In this document: piece by piece, positions 1 through 8,444 of the stretch | How positions within the stretch are numbered: position 1 is the first letter of the stretch | Layout of the letters: the number at the start of each line of letters is the position of its first letter | From: Candidatus Sulfopaludibacter sp. SbA3 | Lineage (GTDB): Bacteria > Acidobacteriota > Vicinamibacteria > Vicinamibacterales > UBA2999 | Length of the DNA stretch: 40,612 bases | Assembly: GCA_945876205.1 (NCBI GenBank) | Contig: CAMCNL010000005.1 | Span: 1 to 40,612, forward strand | Reading direction: 5' to 3' | The notes under the pieces: generated by a model | What the model saw: only the letters and a program-made list of their open reading frames with translations | Database searches by the model: none | What the model was told of the DNA's origin: nothing | Position numbers and translations under genes: made by a program

Positions 1-424
1 GTACAACCGGGCGAACCGGCAGCGCATCGCCGGCAACCTGACGCTGCAGAGCGGCTCGTTCTACAACGGCCACAGGACTGCGCTCGATGTCGCGGCCGGC
101 CGCGTCAACGTCACCGCGAGGTTCTCACTCGAGCCGACCTACACGGTCAACCGGGTCAATCTGGCGGAGGGAAACTTTACGTCCCAGCTCCTCGGATCGC
201 GCGTGACATTCACCTCGACGCCGTTCATGTTCACGAGCGCGCTGGTGCAGTACAACTCGGAATCGCACGCCGTTTCGGCCAACGTGCGGTTGCGGTGGGA
301 ATATCGCCCCGGCAGCGAGCTCTTCGTCGTCTACAACGACGAACGCGACACGTTCGGCCGCCGCTTCCCCGACCTGATGAACCGCGCGTTCATCGTCAAA
401 GTGAACCGGCTGCTGAGATTCTGA
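1..424 (+). CDS. C-terminal part of a DUF5916 family protein (5' end outside window)
   Basis: The frame is open from base 2 and ends at TGA 422-424, giving about 140 residues of C-terminus. Alternating hydrophobic strands and the ending (residues like RWEYRPGSELFVVYNDERD, then NRAFIVKVNRLLRF) are the usual close of DUF5916 proteins, which pair an N-terminal carbohydrate-binding-9-like domain with a C-terminal outer-membrane beta-barrel-like region. The terminal Phe fits an outer-membrane barrel. Substrate is unknown for this family. The gene converges on the quinoprotein gene at 551-2590, with a long hairpin repeat between them. The family call rests on the C-terminal motif alone, since the rest of the gene is outside the window. 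Confidence 0.75.
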   Translation, partial: YNRANRQRIAGNLTLQSGSFYNGHRTALDVAAGRVNVTARFSLEPTYTVNRVNLAEGNFTSQLLGSRVTFTSTPFMFTSALVQYNSESHAVSANVRLRWEYRPGSELFVVYNDERDTFGRRFPDLMNRAFIVKVNRLLRF

Positions 425-451
425 GCTCTCTTCGCGACATCCTCCACTGAG

Positions 452-532
452 ACGACACACCGAGACACCGAGGCACCGAATTTCTTTTCTTCCAAAAGAA
501 GACCTCGGTGCCTCGGTGCCTCAGTGTGTCGT
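452..532. repeat. Long intergenic hairpin built of GAGGCACC-type repeats (family A)
   Basis: Two 28-base arms (452-479 and 505-532) are inverted copies with only two differences. The spacer holds a further short inverted pair (TCTTTT / AAAAGA), so the stem can continue inward. Each arm is itself a tandem of a unit like CACCGAGG. The element lies between two convergent genes and could end transcription from both sides. Single-arm copies of the same unit occur at 8318-8347, 9089-9111 and 14774-14805. On the minus strand both arm differences become G-U pairs, so an RNA from that strand would be fully paired. Confidence 0.8.
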
Positions 533-550
533 GATCAGGAGCAGGCGCCG

Positions 551-2590
551 CTATTCGAGTGCGAAGACGTAGAGTGCGTTGCCCGTCGCCGGGTGGCGGA
601 CGTCGGGCGTGATGGTGCGGGGCACCTGGCGGGGGCTGCCGCCGCCGAGGCCGGTGGTGACGGCGATGTATTGCTTGCCGCCAACGCTGAATGACACCGG
701 GAATCCCTGAACGGACGTGCCGAGACGCGTCTCCCACAGCGGCTTGCCGGTCTTGACGTCAAGGGCGCGGAACTTCCGATCCAGATCGCCAGCGAAGACG
801 AGCCCGCCCGCGGTCGTGAGCGCCGCCGTCAGGAACGGCGACCGCTGCGAGTACGACCACACCTCTTTCATCGTGTTGAGGTCGAAGGCCGCGAGCTTGC
901 CGACGTTGCCGTCGGTGCCGGGCATCTCGAAAAACTTCCGGTCGCCGGCGGTGCCGCCGGATCCTTCCTTGAACTCCACGAGCTTCCCAGACATCTCGAT
1001 GCACGACTGCGCCAGCGGGATCACCAGCATCTGCAACGGCGGGTAGTAGCTCGTTGCATGCCAGTTGTGTCCGCCCTCGGTGCTCGGACATCCGAGCACC
1101 CACTCGCCCACCTTGGCCTGGGTGATATCGGCACGGTAGCGCGGCACGCCGGATTCTCTGTCGATGCTCTGCCAGATATTCTGAAAGATGGTCTCGACGT
1201 GCGAGACGTACTCGCCGCTCTCGCGATCGAGCTTCCACAGGATGCCGGGCTTGCCGATGCTGAAGCTGTACTTGCGGTTACCGATATCCACGAGCACGCG
1301 CTCGTAGACTTCGTCGAGGTCGAGTGATTCACCAGGCGCGTGCTGGAAGTACCACTTCAGCTCGCCGGTATCCGGATCCAGGGCGACGGTCGATCCCGTA
1401 TACAGCGCGCGATCGGACGTCTTCAGTCCGCGGCTCGCCGCCACCCACGGCTTGGCCTGCGCGACGCCCCAGTAGGTGAGGTTGAGATCGGGATCGTAGC
1501 TGCCGGTGATCCACGTCTCTCCGCCCTTGCGCAACATGTCGGGGAGCGTGCCCCAGGTGTCGGCGTTCTTCTCGCCGGCGTAGGGGACGGTGTAGAACTT
1601 CCAGAGCTGCTTGCCGGTCTCGGCGTCATACGCGCTGATGTAGCAGCGATCAAGCTGGTAGCGATCGCAGGCGTTCAGCCCCTGAATGACCTTGCCGTGA
1701 ATGATGATCGGACCGCTGCTGTTACCAAATCCCCTCGACCGCTCCGCGACCTTCACGTCCCAGACCTTGCGGCCGGTGCGGGCCTCGAGCGCCACCAGCC
1801 GCGCGTCGGTCGTCGCGAGGTAGAGCTTGTCGGCGTAGAGCGCCATGCCGCGCATCGCGCCCTGCCCGATGATGGTTTCTGGGCCGACACGGTTTTCCCA
1901 GATCAGCTCGCCGGTCTTGCCGTCAAGCGCCTGCACGACGTTGCCGGTGTTGTAGAGGAAGATGGCGCCATCGTGGACGATCGGGGTCGGCTCGTTGGCG
2001 CCGCCCTCGTTCATCGCCCAGACCCACGCGAGCTTCAGATTCTTGACGTTGGCGGTCGTGATCTCGGTGAGCGGACTGTGACTCCACGACTGGTAATTGC
2101 GCCGCGCCATCAGCCAGTCACCCGCCGGCGGCGTGCGCAGCATCGCGTCGGTCACCGGCGTGTAGTTCTCGACGGTCCCTTCCAGGGTCAGGCCACGAGC
2201 CTCCGGCTCGCGCGCGGCGGGAGCGGCGGGAGCCGCGGCGGCCCCGGCCAATTGCGCTCCGTTCGATTGCAGGATGAACGCCATGATCGCCGCGTACTGA
2301 TCGGCGGGCAGGGTCGGACCGCCCTGCGGCATGTTCTGCTGGATGTAGGCGGAGAGCGCCTGCACGGACAGTGAGCCCCACTTCTCCTGGAAGCTCGGTC
2401 CCCTGAGCGGCGGCGCTTCGCGGCCGTTGAGATCCTCGGAGTGGCAGCTTGCGCAACTCGCCGCGTAAAAGACGCGGCCCGCGGTCGCCTGCGCGGCGGT
2501 GAACCCGACGCCCGGGGCAGGCTGCTGCGCCGCGATCACCACGGCACCAATCATGGTCGCCACCGCCAACACGATCGCGCGCGCAATCAT
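551..2590 (-). CDS. Cytochrome c-containing PQQ-dependent (quinoprotein) dehydrogenase
   Basis: A 679-residue periplasmic quinoprotein, probably oxidising an alcohol, aldehyde or sugar and passing electrons to its own haem. Residues 1-21 form a signal peptide. A small cytochrome c domain follows, with CASCH at 46-50 and a probable Met ligand at 87. From about residue 120 come the repeated PQQ propeller blades (motifs such as [15 protein letters not shown] and [13 protein letters not shown]). The haem domain is N-terminal, the reverse of classical quinohaemoprotein alcohol dehydrogenases. The ATG at 2590 was chosen because it starts the signal peptide and overlaps the stop of the upstream CHRD gene as ATGA, a sign of translational coupling. 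A longer in-frame start at 2785 would only add residues read from inside the CHRD gene. Substrate cannot be told from the sequence. Confidence 0.88.
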   Translation of the reverse strand: MIARAIVLAVATMIGAVVIAAQQPAPGVGFTAAQATAGRVFYAASCASCHSEDLNGREAPPLRGPSFQEKWGSLSVQALSAYIQQNMPQGGPTLPADQYAAIMAFILQSNGAQLAGAAAAPAAPAAREPEARGLTLEGTVENYTPVTDAMLRTPPAGDWLMARRNYQSWSHSPLTEITTANVKNLKLAWVWAMNEGGANEPTPIVHDGAIFLYNTGNVVQALDGKTGELIWENRVGPETIIGQGAMRGMALYADKLYLATTDARLVALEARTGRKVWDVKVAERSRGFGNSSGPIIIHGKVIQGLNACDRYQLDRCYISAYDAETGKQLWKFYTVPYAGEKNADTWGTLPDMLRKGGETWITGSYDPDLNLTYWGVAQAKPWVAASRGLKTSDRALYTGSTVALDPDTGELKWYFQHAPGESLDLDEVYERVLVDIGNRKYSFSIGKPGILWKLDRESGEYVSHVETIFQNIWQSIDRESGVPRYRADITQAKVGEWVLGCPSTEGGHNWHATSYYPPLQMLVIPLAQSCIEMSGKLVEFKEGSGGTAGDRKFFEMPGTDGNVGKLAAFDLNTMKEVWSYSQRSPFLTAALTTAGGLVFAGDLDRKFRALDVKTGKPLWETRLGTSVQGFPVSFSVGGKQYIAVTTGLGGGSPRQVPRTITPDVRHPATGNALYVFALE

Positions 2591-3021
2591 CGCTTCGCCT
2601 CCTGCAGCGCCAGCCATCCCCACAGGTTGCCGTCGGGAGCTCTCTCGCTGTGCAACTGGATGTAGACGGATTTCTTTTCGAGTGCCTGCACCTGCTGCGG
2701 CGTGAGATCGATCGCGCCCGTCAGCGTCCCGCTGGTGCCGCTGGATACCTTCACGTCCGCAAACGCATCGCCGCGAGAGGCCCACGGCGCAAGGTGCAAT
2801 CGCGCGACGGTGGCCGGCGTGCGGAGGCCGCTGAACTTGCCGTCGATCGTCAACCGGCGCCCGGTCAGCGTCGCGGTGGCCGTTCCCGACCCGCTCACCG
2901 TTGCCTGCTGGTCAGCCATGATCGGCACCGGCGACAGCCGCGCCACGAACGTCTTTGTGGATTGCGCGGCCATGACGGTTGTCATCGCCGCTACACCGAT
3001 CGCGCAGAGGAAGATCTTCAC
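2587..3021 (-). CDS. Secreted CHRD-domain protein
   Basis: A 144-residue protein starting at GTG 3021-3019, with a signal peptide (residues 1-19, ending MAAQ) and a single CHRD domain. CHRD features visible are the central [12 protein letters not shown] segment and the closing [17 protein letters not shown] domains were defined in chordin and also occur alone in exported bacterial proteins, where their role is not known. The stop codon overlaps the start of the quinoprotein gene by four bases, so the two are made from one message and probably act together in the periplasm. A short reading frame with a strong ribosome binding site lies just upstream (3026-3121). Confidence 0.8.
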   Translation of the reverse strand: MKIFLCAIGVAAMTTVMAAQSTKTFVARLSPVPIMADQQATVSGSGTATATLTGRRLTIDGKFSGLRTPATVARLHLAPWASRGDAFADVKVSSGTSGTLTGAIDLTPQQVQALEKKSVYIQLHSERAPDGNLWGWLALQEAKR

Positions 3022-3025
3022 GGTC

Positions 3026-3121
3026 TTACTGGAGGCCTTCGCCCTTCACCATAAGCTGCATGTGCGTCGTCGCGACACCTGCCGCGATCGCCAGCCCCAT
3101 TGCAACACCATTGCTCCGCAT
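3026..3121 (-). CDS. Possible 31-residue small protein or leader peptide
   Basis: An ATG at 3121-3119 follows AGGAGGGG with about four bases of spacing, the strongest Shine-Dalgarno match in this stretch. The frame (MRSNGVAMGLAIAAGVATTH, then a short basic/acidic tail) ends in TAA only four bases before the GTG start of the CHRD gene. The first 20 residues are hydrophobic enough for a membrane insertion or signal segment. It may be a real small membrane peptide or a leader that delivers ribosomes to the weak GTG start downstream. No family is recognised. Confidence 0.4.
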   Translation of the reverse strand: MRSNGVAMGLAIAAGVATTHMQLMVKGEGLQ

Positions 3122-3169
3122 AGCCCCTCCTGAATGGCGAGTCCGCGTCGCCGCCGCGCGTATCTTACG

Positions 3170-4807
3170 CTAAGCGTGGACGCCTGGCGCCTCGTGGCCG
3201 GTCCTCGTGACGTACTCGACATACGACCCGGGATAGAGGTGCGGCTCGGCGTCCTTCCCCGTTTCTCCGCCCAGTTCGATGACCCTGTTACTCAGTGCCC
3301 GCAGGAACGCCCGGTCATGCGACACGAACAGCATCGTGCCATCGAAATTCTTGAGCGATTCGATGAGCATCTCCTTGGTCGCCAGGTCGAGATGGTTGGT
3401 CGGCTCGTCCAGGACGAGGAAGTTCGGCGGGTTGAGCAGCATGCGCGCCATGACGAGGCGCGTCTTCTCGCCGCCCGACAGTGCACGGATCTTCTTGTCG
3501 GTGTCGTCGCCTGAGAACTGAAACGCGCCGGCGAGGTTGCGAAGGGTGCCGATCGACTCGGCCGGGAAATCCTTCTGGAGCTGCTCCTCGATCGTGAGAT
3601 CGGGGTCGAGCAGGTCGAGCGCCTGCTGTGCGAAGTACCCCATCTTGAGGCTGGCGCCGAGCCTCACTTCACCCGAGTCTGGCTGCATCGCCCCGGCAAT
3701 CATCTTCAGCAGCGTCGACTTGCCGGCGCCGTTCTTGCCCATGACGCACCACCGCTCGCCGCGGCGGATCGTCACGTTGAGATGATCGTAGACGACGCGC
3801 CGGCCGTAGGCCTTCGAGACGTCCTCGACGACGACGACCTGGTCGCCTGAGCGGGGTGGCGCGCGGAAGTCGAACTTCACGATCTTGCGCTTCTTCGGCA
3901 GCTCGATCTTCTCGATCTTCTCGAGCGCCTTCACGCGGCTCTGCACCTGCGCCGCCTTGGCGGCGTGGGCGGCAAAGCGCTCGATGAAGCGCTGCTCCTT
4001 GGCGAGCATCGCCTGCTGGCGCGCGTAGGCGGCCTCGCGATTGGTTTCGCGGATGGCCCGCTCGCGCTCGTAGAAATCGTAGTTGCCGGAGTAGACGGTG
4101 ATCTCACCGCCGTCGATCTCGGCGATCTTGCCGACCACGCGGTTCATGAACTCGCGGTCGTGCGACGTCATGAGCAGCGCCCCGGGCAGCGACTTGAGAA
4201 AACCTTCGAGCCAGATGATCGATTCGATGTCGAGGTGGTTGGTCGGCTCGTCCATCAGCAGCACTTCGGGGCGGCCGAGCAGCACGCGCGCCATCGCCAC
4301 GCGCATCTTCCATCCGCCTGACAAGGCGCCGACGTCACCGTCGATCGTCTCGTCCTCGAAGCCGAGGCCGTGCAGCACCTCGCGCGCCTGCGACTCGAGG
4401 CCGTAGCCGCCCTGGTGCTCGTACTCCTCCTGCACCTCGCCGAAGCGCGCGAGGATGCGGTCCATGTCGCCCGCCTGCGCCGGGTCACCCATCGCATGCT
4501 GCAGCGCCTCGAGCTCGTGGTGGAGATCGCCCAGGCGTCCGCTGCCGGCGATCGCCTCGTCGAGCACCGAGCGTCCCGACATCTCCTCGACGTCCTGCCG
4601 GAAATAGCCGACCGTGAGTTTCTTCGGCACCGACACGTCGCCCTCGTCAGGCGATTCCTCGCCCACGATCATCCGGAACAGCGTCGTCTTGCCTGAGCCG
4701 TTGGGACCGACGAGGCCGACCTTCTCGCCCGAGTTGAGCTGGAATGAGGCGTCGACGAAGAGGATCTGCTTGCCGTACTGCTTGCTGATTTTTGAAAACG
4801 AAATCAC
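3170..4807 (-). CDS. ABC-F family ATP-binding protein
   Basis: A 545-residue soluble protein with two ATPase halves and no membrane segment, the ABC-F plan; members act on the ribosome (translation factors, antibiotic protection). First half: Walker A GPNGSGKT at 34-41, signature LSGGWKM at 162-168, Walker B with LLMDEPTNHLD from 183. A charged linker at about 240-320, rich in Arg, Glu and Ala, is the P-site tRNA interaction motif region. Second half: Walker A GKNGAGKST at 357-365, signature LSGGEKTR at 443-450, Walker B FLVLDEPTNHLD from 463. Length is normal. It stands alone, with no resistance gene next to it, so a housekeeping Uup/YbiT-like role is as likely as protection. The subfamily cannot be fixed by eye. 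Confidence 0.92.
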   Translation of the reverse strand: MISFSKISKQYGKQILFVDASFQLNSGEKVGLVGPNGSGKTTLFRMIVGEESPDEGDVSVPKKLTVGYFRQDVEEMSGRSVLDEAIAGSGRLGDLHHELEALQHAMGDPAQAGDMDRILARFGEVQEEYEHQGGYGLESQAREVLHGLGFEDETIDGDVGALSGGWKMRVAMARVLLGRPEVLLMDEPTNHLDIESIIWLEGFLKSLPGALLMTSHDREFMNRVVGKIAEIDGGEITVYSGNYDFYERERAIRETNREAAYARQQAMLAKEQRFIERFAAHAAKAAQVQSRVKALEKIEKIELPKKRKIVKFDFRAPPRSGDQVVVVEDVSKAYGRRVVYDHLNVTIRRGERWCVMGKNGAGKSTLLKMIAGAMQPDSGEVRLGASLKMGYFAQQALDLLDPDLTIEEQLQKDFPAESIGTLRNLAGAFQFSGDDTDKKIRALSGGEKTRLVMARMLLNPPNFLVLDEPTNHLDLATKEMLIESLKNFDGTMLFVSHDRAFLRALSNRVIELGGETGKDAEPHLYPGSYVEYVTRTGHEAPGVHA

Positions 4808-4855
4808 TTTATTGATCGTATCCGGTCGCGGCTGACTTGCCCGCCAGCGAAGCGC

Positions 4856-5764
4856 TCAGTCGGAGATCAGGAGCTCACCCCTGGCGGCGAGCACTGCCTC
4901 GCCGCCGACTTTCACGCTTCTGATCGTATCCGCGTCGCCCTCGATCGCGATGTGAATCCTGCTCGGCCGCTTCATGGCGACGCCCTGCAGGCTGACGATC
5001 TGCTTCGCTGTGGCGTCGGAGACGACCTTGTGGCGCACGAGGTACGAACCGAGCGGACCGCTCGCGCTACCCGTGGCCGGATCCTCGGCAACGCCGGCAC
5101 CCGGCGCGAACATGCGGCTGTAGACCGTCCCATCGGAGCCCGCGGGAAGCATCGCAAAGAGAAAGACGCCGTGATCGCAGCCAGACACGACCGCCAGGCG
5201 GCGCATCGCGGCGCCATCGGTAACCGCGCGATCCACGGCTTCTCGATCGCGAAGCGGGACGAGGACGTACTGCAGGCCGCACGAAACCACCTGGACCGGC
5301 AGCCGCGGCGATAGGTCATCGACGCCAAGACTCAACGCTGCCGCGGCGGTCGCGCGATCCTCTATCGCGGGGCCGAAGACAGGATTCCGCTGCGTCATCC
5401 AGGCGAAGCGCAGGCGGGCTTCATCCCATTCCAGGTCAACGGGCGTCGGTCCGATGCCGAGACCGAAGACGAAACGCTCTGTCCCAGGACGTATCGTTCC
5501 CGCATCCGCGAGGGCAAAGGTGCTGCCGATGACCGGGTGGCCCGCCATCGGCAGCTCCAGGCCGGGCGTAAAGATCCGCATCCGGATGTCGGTGCCAGGC
5601 TGCTCGGCAGGCAGGATGAAGGTTGTCTCCGAGAAATTCATCTCCCGCGCGATCGACTGCATGAGATCGGGTGCGAGGCCGCGGCCGTCCGGGAAGACGG
5701 CCAGTTGATTGCCGGTGAGCGCTGTGTCGGTGAAGACGTCGTACTGAAGAAATGTCCGCGCCAT
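4856..5764 (-). CDS. PhzF family isomerase-like protein
   Basis: A 302-residue protein of the PhzF/diaminopimelate-epimerase fold. The opening FLQYDVFTDTALTGNQLAVF, the catalytic-Glu segment NFSETTFIL (Glu46), LPMAGHPVIGSTFAL and EDPATGSASGPLGSYLV are all family hallmarks. PhzF itself isomerises a phenazine precursor; most genomic members are of unknown substrate, and no phenazine genes are nearby. The ATG at 5764-5762 overlaps by one base the TGA of the upstream small gene (TGATG), so the two are translationally coupled. Confidence 0.88.
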   Translation of the reverse strand: MARTFLQYDVFTDTALTGNQLAVFPDGRGLAPDLMQSIAREMNFSETTFILPAEQPGTDIRMRIFTPGLELPMAGHPVIGSTFALADAGTIRPGTERFVFGLGIGPTPVDLEWDEARLRFAWMTQRNPVFGPAIEDRATAAAALSLGVDDLSPRLPVQVVSCGLQYVLVPLRDREAVDRAVTDGAAMRRLAVVSGCDHGVFLFAMLPAGSDGTVYSRMFAPGAGVAEDPATGSASGPLGSYLVRHKVVSDATAKQIVSLQGVAMKRPSRIHIAIEGDADTIRSVKVGGEAVLAARGELLISD

Positions 5765-6114
5765 CAGTGCTCGCGTCTGGTCTTGAGACGACGGCCGACG
5801 GCGAGGCCGACGTGATAGGCCCCTTCCTGCTGCAGCCAGACATGGCGGGCATGGTTGTCGGCGAGCTCGACGATCAGCATCCGCTGGTCTTCGGGGAGCG
5901 CCGCGGCGATCTGCTCGACGAGCTCCTCCTGGCGGGCGATGTCGACGGGCGCAAACAGCTCGTCTTCGTGCAGCGCCAGCAGCAGCTCCTCGTACTCCTC
6001 CTCGCACTGCTCTTCGGCGTCGGAGAAAGAGGGGATGTGACGGGCCTTCCCGTCGAGATCGAGTTTCTCCGCGCAACGGTCGGCAAGTTCGAGCAGTTCA
6101 TCAGAGGTGGGCAT
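5764..6114 (-). CDS. Small acidic protein of unknown function, coupled to the PhzF-like gene
   Basis: A 116-residue, strongly acidic, probably all-helical protein (for example EEQCEEEYEELLLALHEDEL in the middle), without signal peptide or membrane segment. It ends basic (VGRRLKTRREH). No family is recognised. Its stop overlaps the start of the PhzF-like gene by one base, so they form one operon. The ATG at 6114-6112 has no good ribosome binding site. Upstream lies the hairpin repeat 6144-6219. Confidence 0.6.
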   Translation of the reverse strand: MPTSDELLELADRCAEKLDLDGKARHIPSFSDAEEQCEEEYEELLLALHEDELFAPVDIARQEELVEQIAAALPEDQRMLIVELADNHARHVWLQQEGAYHVGLAVGRRLKTRREH

Positions 6115-6143
6115 CGGTTGATCTTATTCCCGCAACGCGCGTT

Positions 6144-6219
6144 AACCACGAAGGTCACGAAGGTCACGAAGGCCTTCTTGTACAAGAGATTCTTCGTGAT
6201 CTTCGTGATCTTCGTGGTT
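6144..6219. repeat. Long intergenic hairpin built of CACGAAGGT-type repeats (family B)
   Basis: The left arm (6144-6172) holds three copies of a unit like CACGAAGGT, and the right arm (6190-6219) its inverted copies. Arm differences are G against A, which stay paired as G-U if the plus strand is transcribed. The loop contains the small palindrome CTTGTACAAG. The plan matches family A at 452-532 although the unit sequence differs. A larger, more broken relative lies at 34638-34772. It sits between divergent transcription units, so it is probably not a simple terminator. Confidence 0.75.
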
Positions 6220-6233
6220 CAAGATGACTAGAT

Positions 6234-6277
6234 TCAAACAGTTGTTTGATACACTTGTTTCATACCGCTTATGAAAC
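6234..6277. promoter_or_regulatory. Two operator-like palindromes at the start of the broken efflux operon
   Basis: Palindrome 1, TCAAACA-GT-TGTTTGA (6234-6249), has perfect 7-base arms. Palindrome 2, GTTTCATA-CCGCT-TATGAAAC (6257-6277), has perfect 8-base arms and overlaps the start codon of the HlyD remnant at 6271. TetR family repressors typically bind such sites in front of their own operon, and the regulator gene is three reading frames downstream. Binding is inferred, not shown. Confidence 0.55.
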
Positions 6278-6375
6278 GAATCGTTCGACTTGTCATCCTC
6301 CTCGCCCTCGGAGGCGGCATTGGCTACTACGCCTGGCTCCAGAGCCGGCCGCGGCCGCTCGTCCAATGCGAATGA
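6271..6375 (+). pseudogene. 5' remnant of an HlyD-type membrane fusion protein gene
   Basis: ATG 6271 opens a frame with the usual start of an HlyD/RND periplasmic adaptor: a basic N-terminus, one membrane anchor (VRLVILLALGGGIGYYAW) and a short SRPRPLV tail. It then runs into unrelated sequence and stops at TGA 6373-6375 after 34 residues. The family continues for about 300 more residues, so nearly all of the gene is missing. The frame crosses straight into the ABC-2 permease remnant at 6366, marking a deletion junction near 6360-6372. Confidence 0.65.
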
Positions 6376-6719
6376 TGCGAATGTTCGTCGTCATCGTCGC
6401 GACCGCGTTTTGCCTCATCAGCCTGATGTTTCTCATCATGGCGCGGATCACCGACCCGCTGCTGCCGCGCGCCATCTTCGGGGTGCTCAATACGCTCCTC
6501 TACTTCCCGAGCGGCGCGGTGTATCCCACGCAGGGCTTTCCCAACTGGATACGGGTCATTTCCGCCGTCGATCCGTTCACCTACTCCGTGCACGCGTTCA
6601 AGAGCCTCATCCTGAAGAACACCGGCTTCGCGGCGATCAGCGGCGACCTCGCTTACCTGATCGTCTTCTCCGCCGTGGCGATGACGGGGGCTACGCTCCT
6701 CTTCAAGCGGACGTTGTGA
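6366..6719 (+). pseudogene. 3' remnant of an ABC-2 type permease gene
   Basis: About 118 residues corresponding to the last third of an ABC-2 export permease. There is a membrane segment (MFVVIVATAFCLISLMFLIM), the typical LPRAIFGVLNTLLYFPSGAVYP loop region, the PFTYSVHAFKSLILKN segment, and a last membrane helix before a basic end. A full permease has about 370 residues and six helices. The N-terminal part, the ATPase gene and most of the adaptor gene appear to have been lost in one deletion. The stop at 6717-6719 lies two bases from the regulator ATG at 6722, so the original operon end is preserved. The ATG at 6366 may be an accident of the junction. Confidence 0.7.
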
Positions 6720-6721
6720 GG

Positions 6722-7348
6722 ATGAAGGCCGAGGACCAGGAGACGCGCGGCCGGCTGCTGTCAGCGGGCGCCCGTCTGTTTGCCGAGCACGGCTTCGCCA
6801 AGGTGACGGTGCGCGACATCTGCCGGAAGGCCGTGGCCAACGTCGCCGCCGTCAACTACCACTTCGGCGGCAAGGTCGGGCTGTACGACGAGGTGCTGCA
6901 GGCGGCCGTGCGGACGATGCAGTCGACAACCGAGGCGGCGCGCGAGGCTGGCGCGCAACAGCCGCCCGAGCAACAGCTTCGGGCCTACATCGGGGTGTTC
7001 CTGCACCGCGTCGTCGGAAGCGGGCACGACAGCTGGATCCATCAGTTCATGCTGCGCGAGATGTCCGATCCGACGCCGGCCCTCGACATCGTCATCGAGC
7101 AGGTGATCAAGCCCCGAATGGCATACCTGTGCGGCATCATGGCCGAGCTGCTTGGCTGCCCAATCGACGATCCGCGCGTGGCGCGCTGCGCCATGAGCGT
7201 GCACGTGCAATGCCTCTCGCAGATGCATAACCCCGTCGCGTCGCGGATGAGCCCCGCGTTCGAGCGGACGCCCGAGACGCTCGACGCGATGACCGACCAC
7301 ATCGCGAGATTTTCGCTGGCCGGGATTCGCGACATCGCCGGGCCATAA
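6722..7348 (+). CDS. TetR family regulator, CecR/YbiH type
   Basis: A 208-residue repressor. Residues 5-60 form the TetR helix-turn-helix (GARLFAEHGFAKVTVRDICR, then VAAVNYHFGGKVGLYDEVL). The C-terminal ligand domain matches the CecR-type (DUF1956) class by its WIHQFMLREMSDPTPALD segment. In Escherichia coli CecR controls an HlyD adaptor and ABC-2 exporter set (ybhGFSR); here the same gene set is reduced to two remnants upstream. The start lies two bases after the permease stop, so regulator and exporter shared a message. The palindromes at 6234-6277 are its likely operators. With the exporter broken, it may now control only itself or genes elsewhere. Confidence 0.88.
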   Translation: MKAEDQETRGRLLSAGARLFAEHGFAKVTVRDICRKAVANVAAVNYHFGGKVGLYDEVLQAAVRTMQSTTEAAREAGAQQPPEQQLRAYIGVFLHRVVGSGHDSWIHQFMLREMSDPTPALDIVIEQVIKPRMAYLCGIMAELLGCPIDDPRVARCAMSVHVQCLSQMHNPVASRMSPAFERTPETLDAMTDHIARFSLAGIRDIAGP

Positions 7349-7414
7349 CGCCTCCCCACCGTTGGTTCGCGTCGTGTTACGCTCGTGCGGAAAATCTTCC
7401 GGAGGAGTGAGCCC

Positions 7415-8236
7415 ATGTCTTCGAATGTGCGCGTGGCACGACGTGATTTCGTTCGCACCGCTTTCGGCATGCTTGCGGTTGCGCCTCTTGCCGCGCAGGA
7501 TCTGTTCGCGCAAGGCGCGCCGCTGGCGGATCGGATCGAATTCAGACGCCTCGCGGCGGCCAACCGGATCCTTGCGCGCGAGGAGGTCGTCGATGCGTTC
7601 GGGCATGTCAGCATCCGGGATCCCGAGAACCCGAAGCGCTACATCATGGCGCGGTCACGCAGCCCCGAGCTCGTCGAGTTCGGCGACCTGATTCGGTTCG
7701 AGCAGGATGGCCGATCGCTCGATCCCGCCAACCGCACGCCCTACGGCGAGCGCATGATTCATGGCGCGATCTACGAGATGCGCAGCGACGTCCAGGCCGT
7801 CATCCACAACCACGCCTATGCGCTGCTCCCGTTCAGCATCACCGGCCGCACGCTTGAGCCCGTCGTGCACGTAGCGTCAGTGATCGGTTCCAAGATTCCG
7901 CTCTGGGATATCGCCACCACGTTCAACGAGACCGACATGCTGGTGCGGACGATGGACCAGGGACGCGACCTGGCGGCCGCGCTCGGTCCCAACACCTGTG
8001 CGCTGATGCGCGGACACGGTGCGGTGGTGGCCGCATCCACGCTCAAGGAAGCGGTGATCGCGGCGATCTATCTCAAGGTCGACGCGGAGATACAGCTCCA
8101 GGCGATGGCCATCGGCACGCCTAAACGGCTGTCGGAAGGTGAAGTCGAGCGCTCACGCGCAACGCAGTTCTCGCCGCTCGCGCTCGACAGAGCCTGGGAA
8201 TACTTCTGCGCACGGGCCGGCGTCGACCCGATCTAG
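7415..8236 (+). CDS. Tat-exported class II aldolase/adducin-domain protein
   Basis: A 273-residue protein. The N-terminus carries a twin-arginine signal (RVARRDFVRTAFGMLAVAP, residues 6-24). Then comes a class II aldolase domain with the expected zinc ligands in place: Glu112 region (PYGERMIHG), HNH at 131-133 and RGH at 199-201. Cytoplasmic relatives cleave or epimerise sugar phosphates; an exported member suggests another substrate. The ATG at 7415 follows GGAGGAG with good spacing. The gene is monocistronic in appearance, with the repeat-rich 8237-8444 stretch after it. Confidence 0.85.
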   Translation: MSSNVRVARRDFVRTAFGMLAVAPLAAQDLFAQGAPLADRIEFRRLAAANRILAREEVVDAFGHVSIRDPENPKRYIMARSRSPELVEFGDLIRFEQDGRSLDPANRTPYGERMIHGAIYEMRSDVQAVIHNHAYALLPFSITGRTLEPVVHVASVIGSKIPLWDIATTFNETDMLVRTMDQGRDLAAALGPNTCALMRGHGAVVAASTLKEAVIAAIYLKVDAEIQLQAMAIGTPKRLSEGEVERSRATQFSPLALDRAWEYFCARAGVDPI

Positions 8237-8444
8237 ACATTCGGTCCATGGTCACCGCCGCGGTCAAACCAGGACTGCGGCGGCAAGTCGGCGGCGATCG
8301 CGACGATGCTCACCGCTACGACACACCGAGGCACCGAGGCACAGAGACCAACCATGGTTTCCTTCCTTGATGGCCTCTCCCTTTGCTCATCCCTTGCCTG
8401 AGCCTGCACGTCTTCTGGCTGTTGATCTGGCGATGCGCCGGACT
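8237..8444. other. Gene-free stretch with a single family A repeat arm
   Basis: No gene is supported. The stretch holds a family A repeat at 8318-8347 (a unit like CACCGAGG twice), in opposite orientation to the copy at 9089-9111. These two copies bracket the orphan antitoxin and the second holin gene, about 740 bases apart. Confidence 0.6.
8318..8347. repeat. Family A repeat arm
   Basis: Thirty bases matching the left arm of the hairpin at 452-532 (ACGACACACCGAGGCACCGA, then a third partial unit). It is unpaired locally, but is inverted relative to the arm at 9089-9111. Confidence 0.7.
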
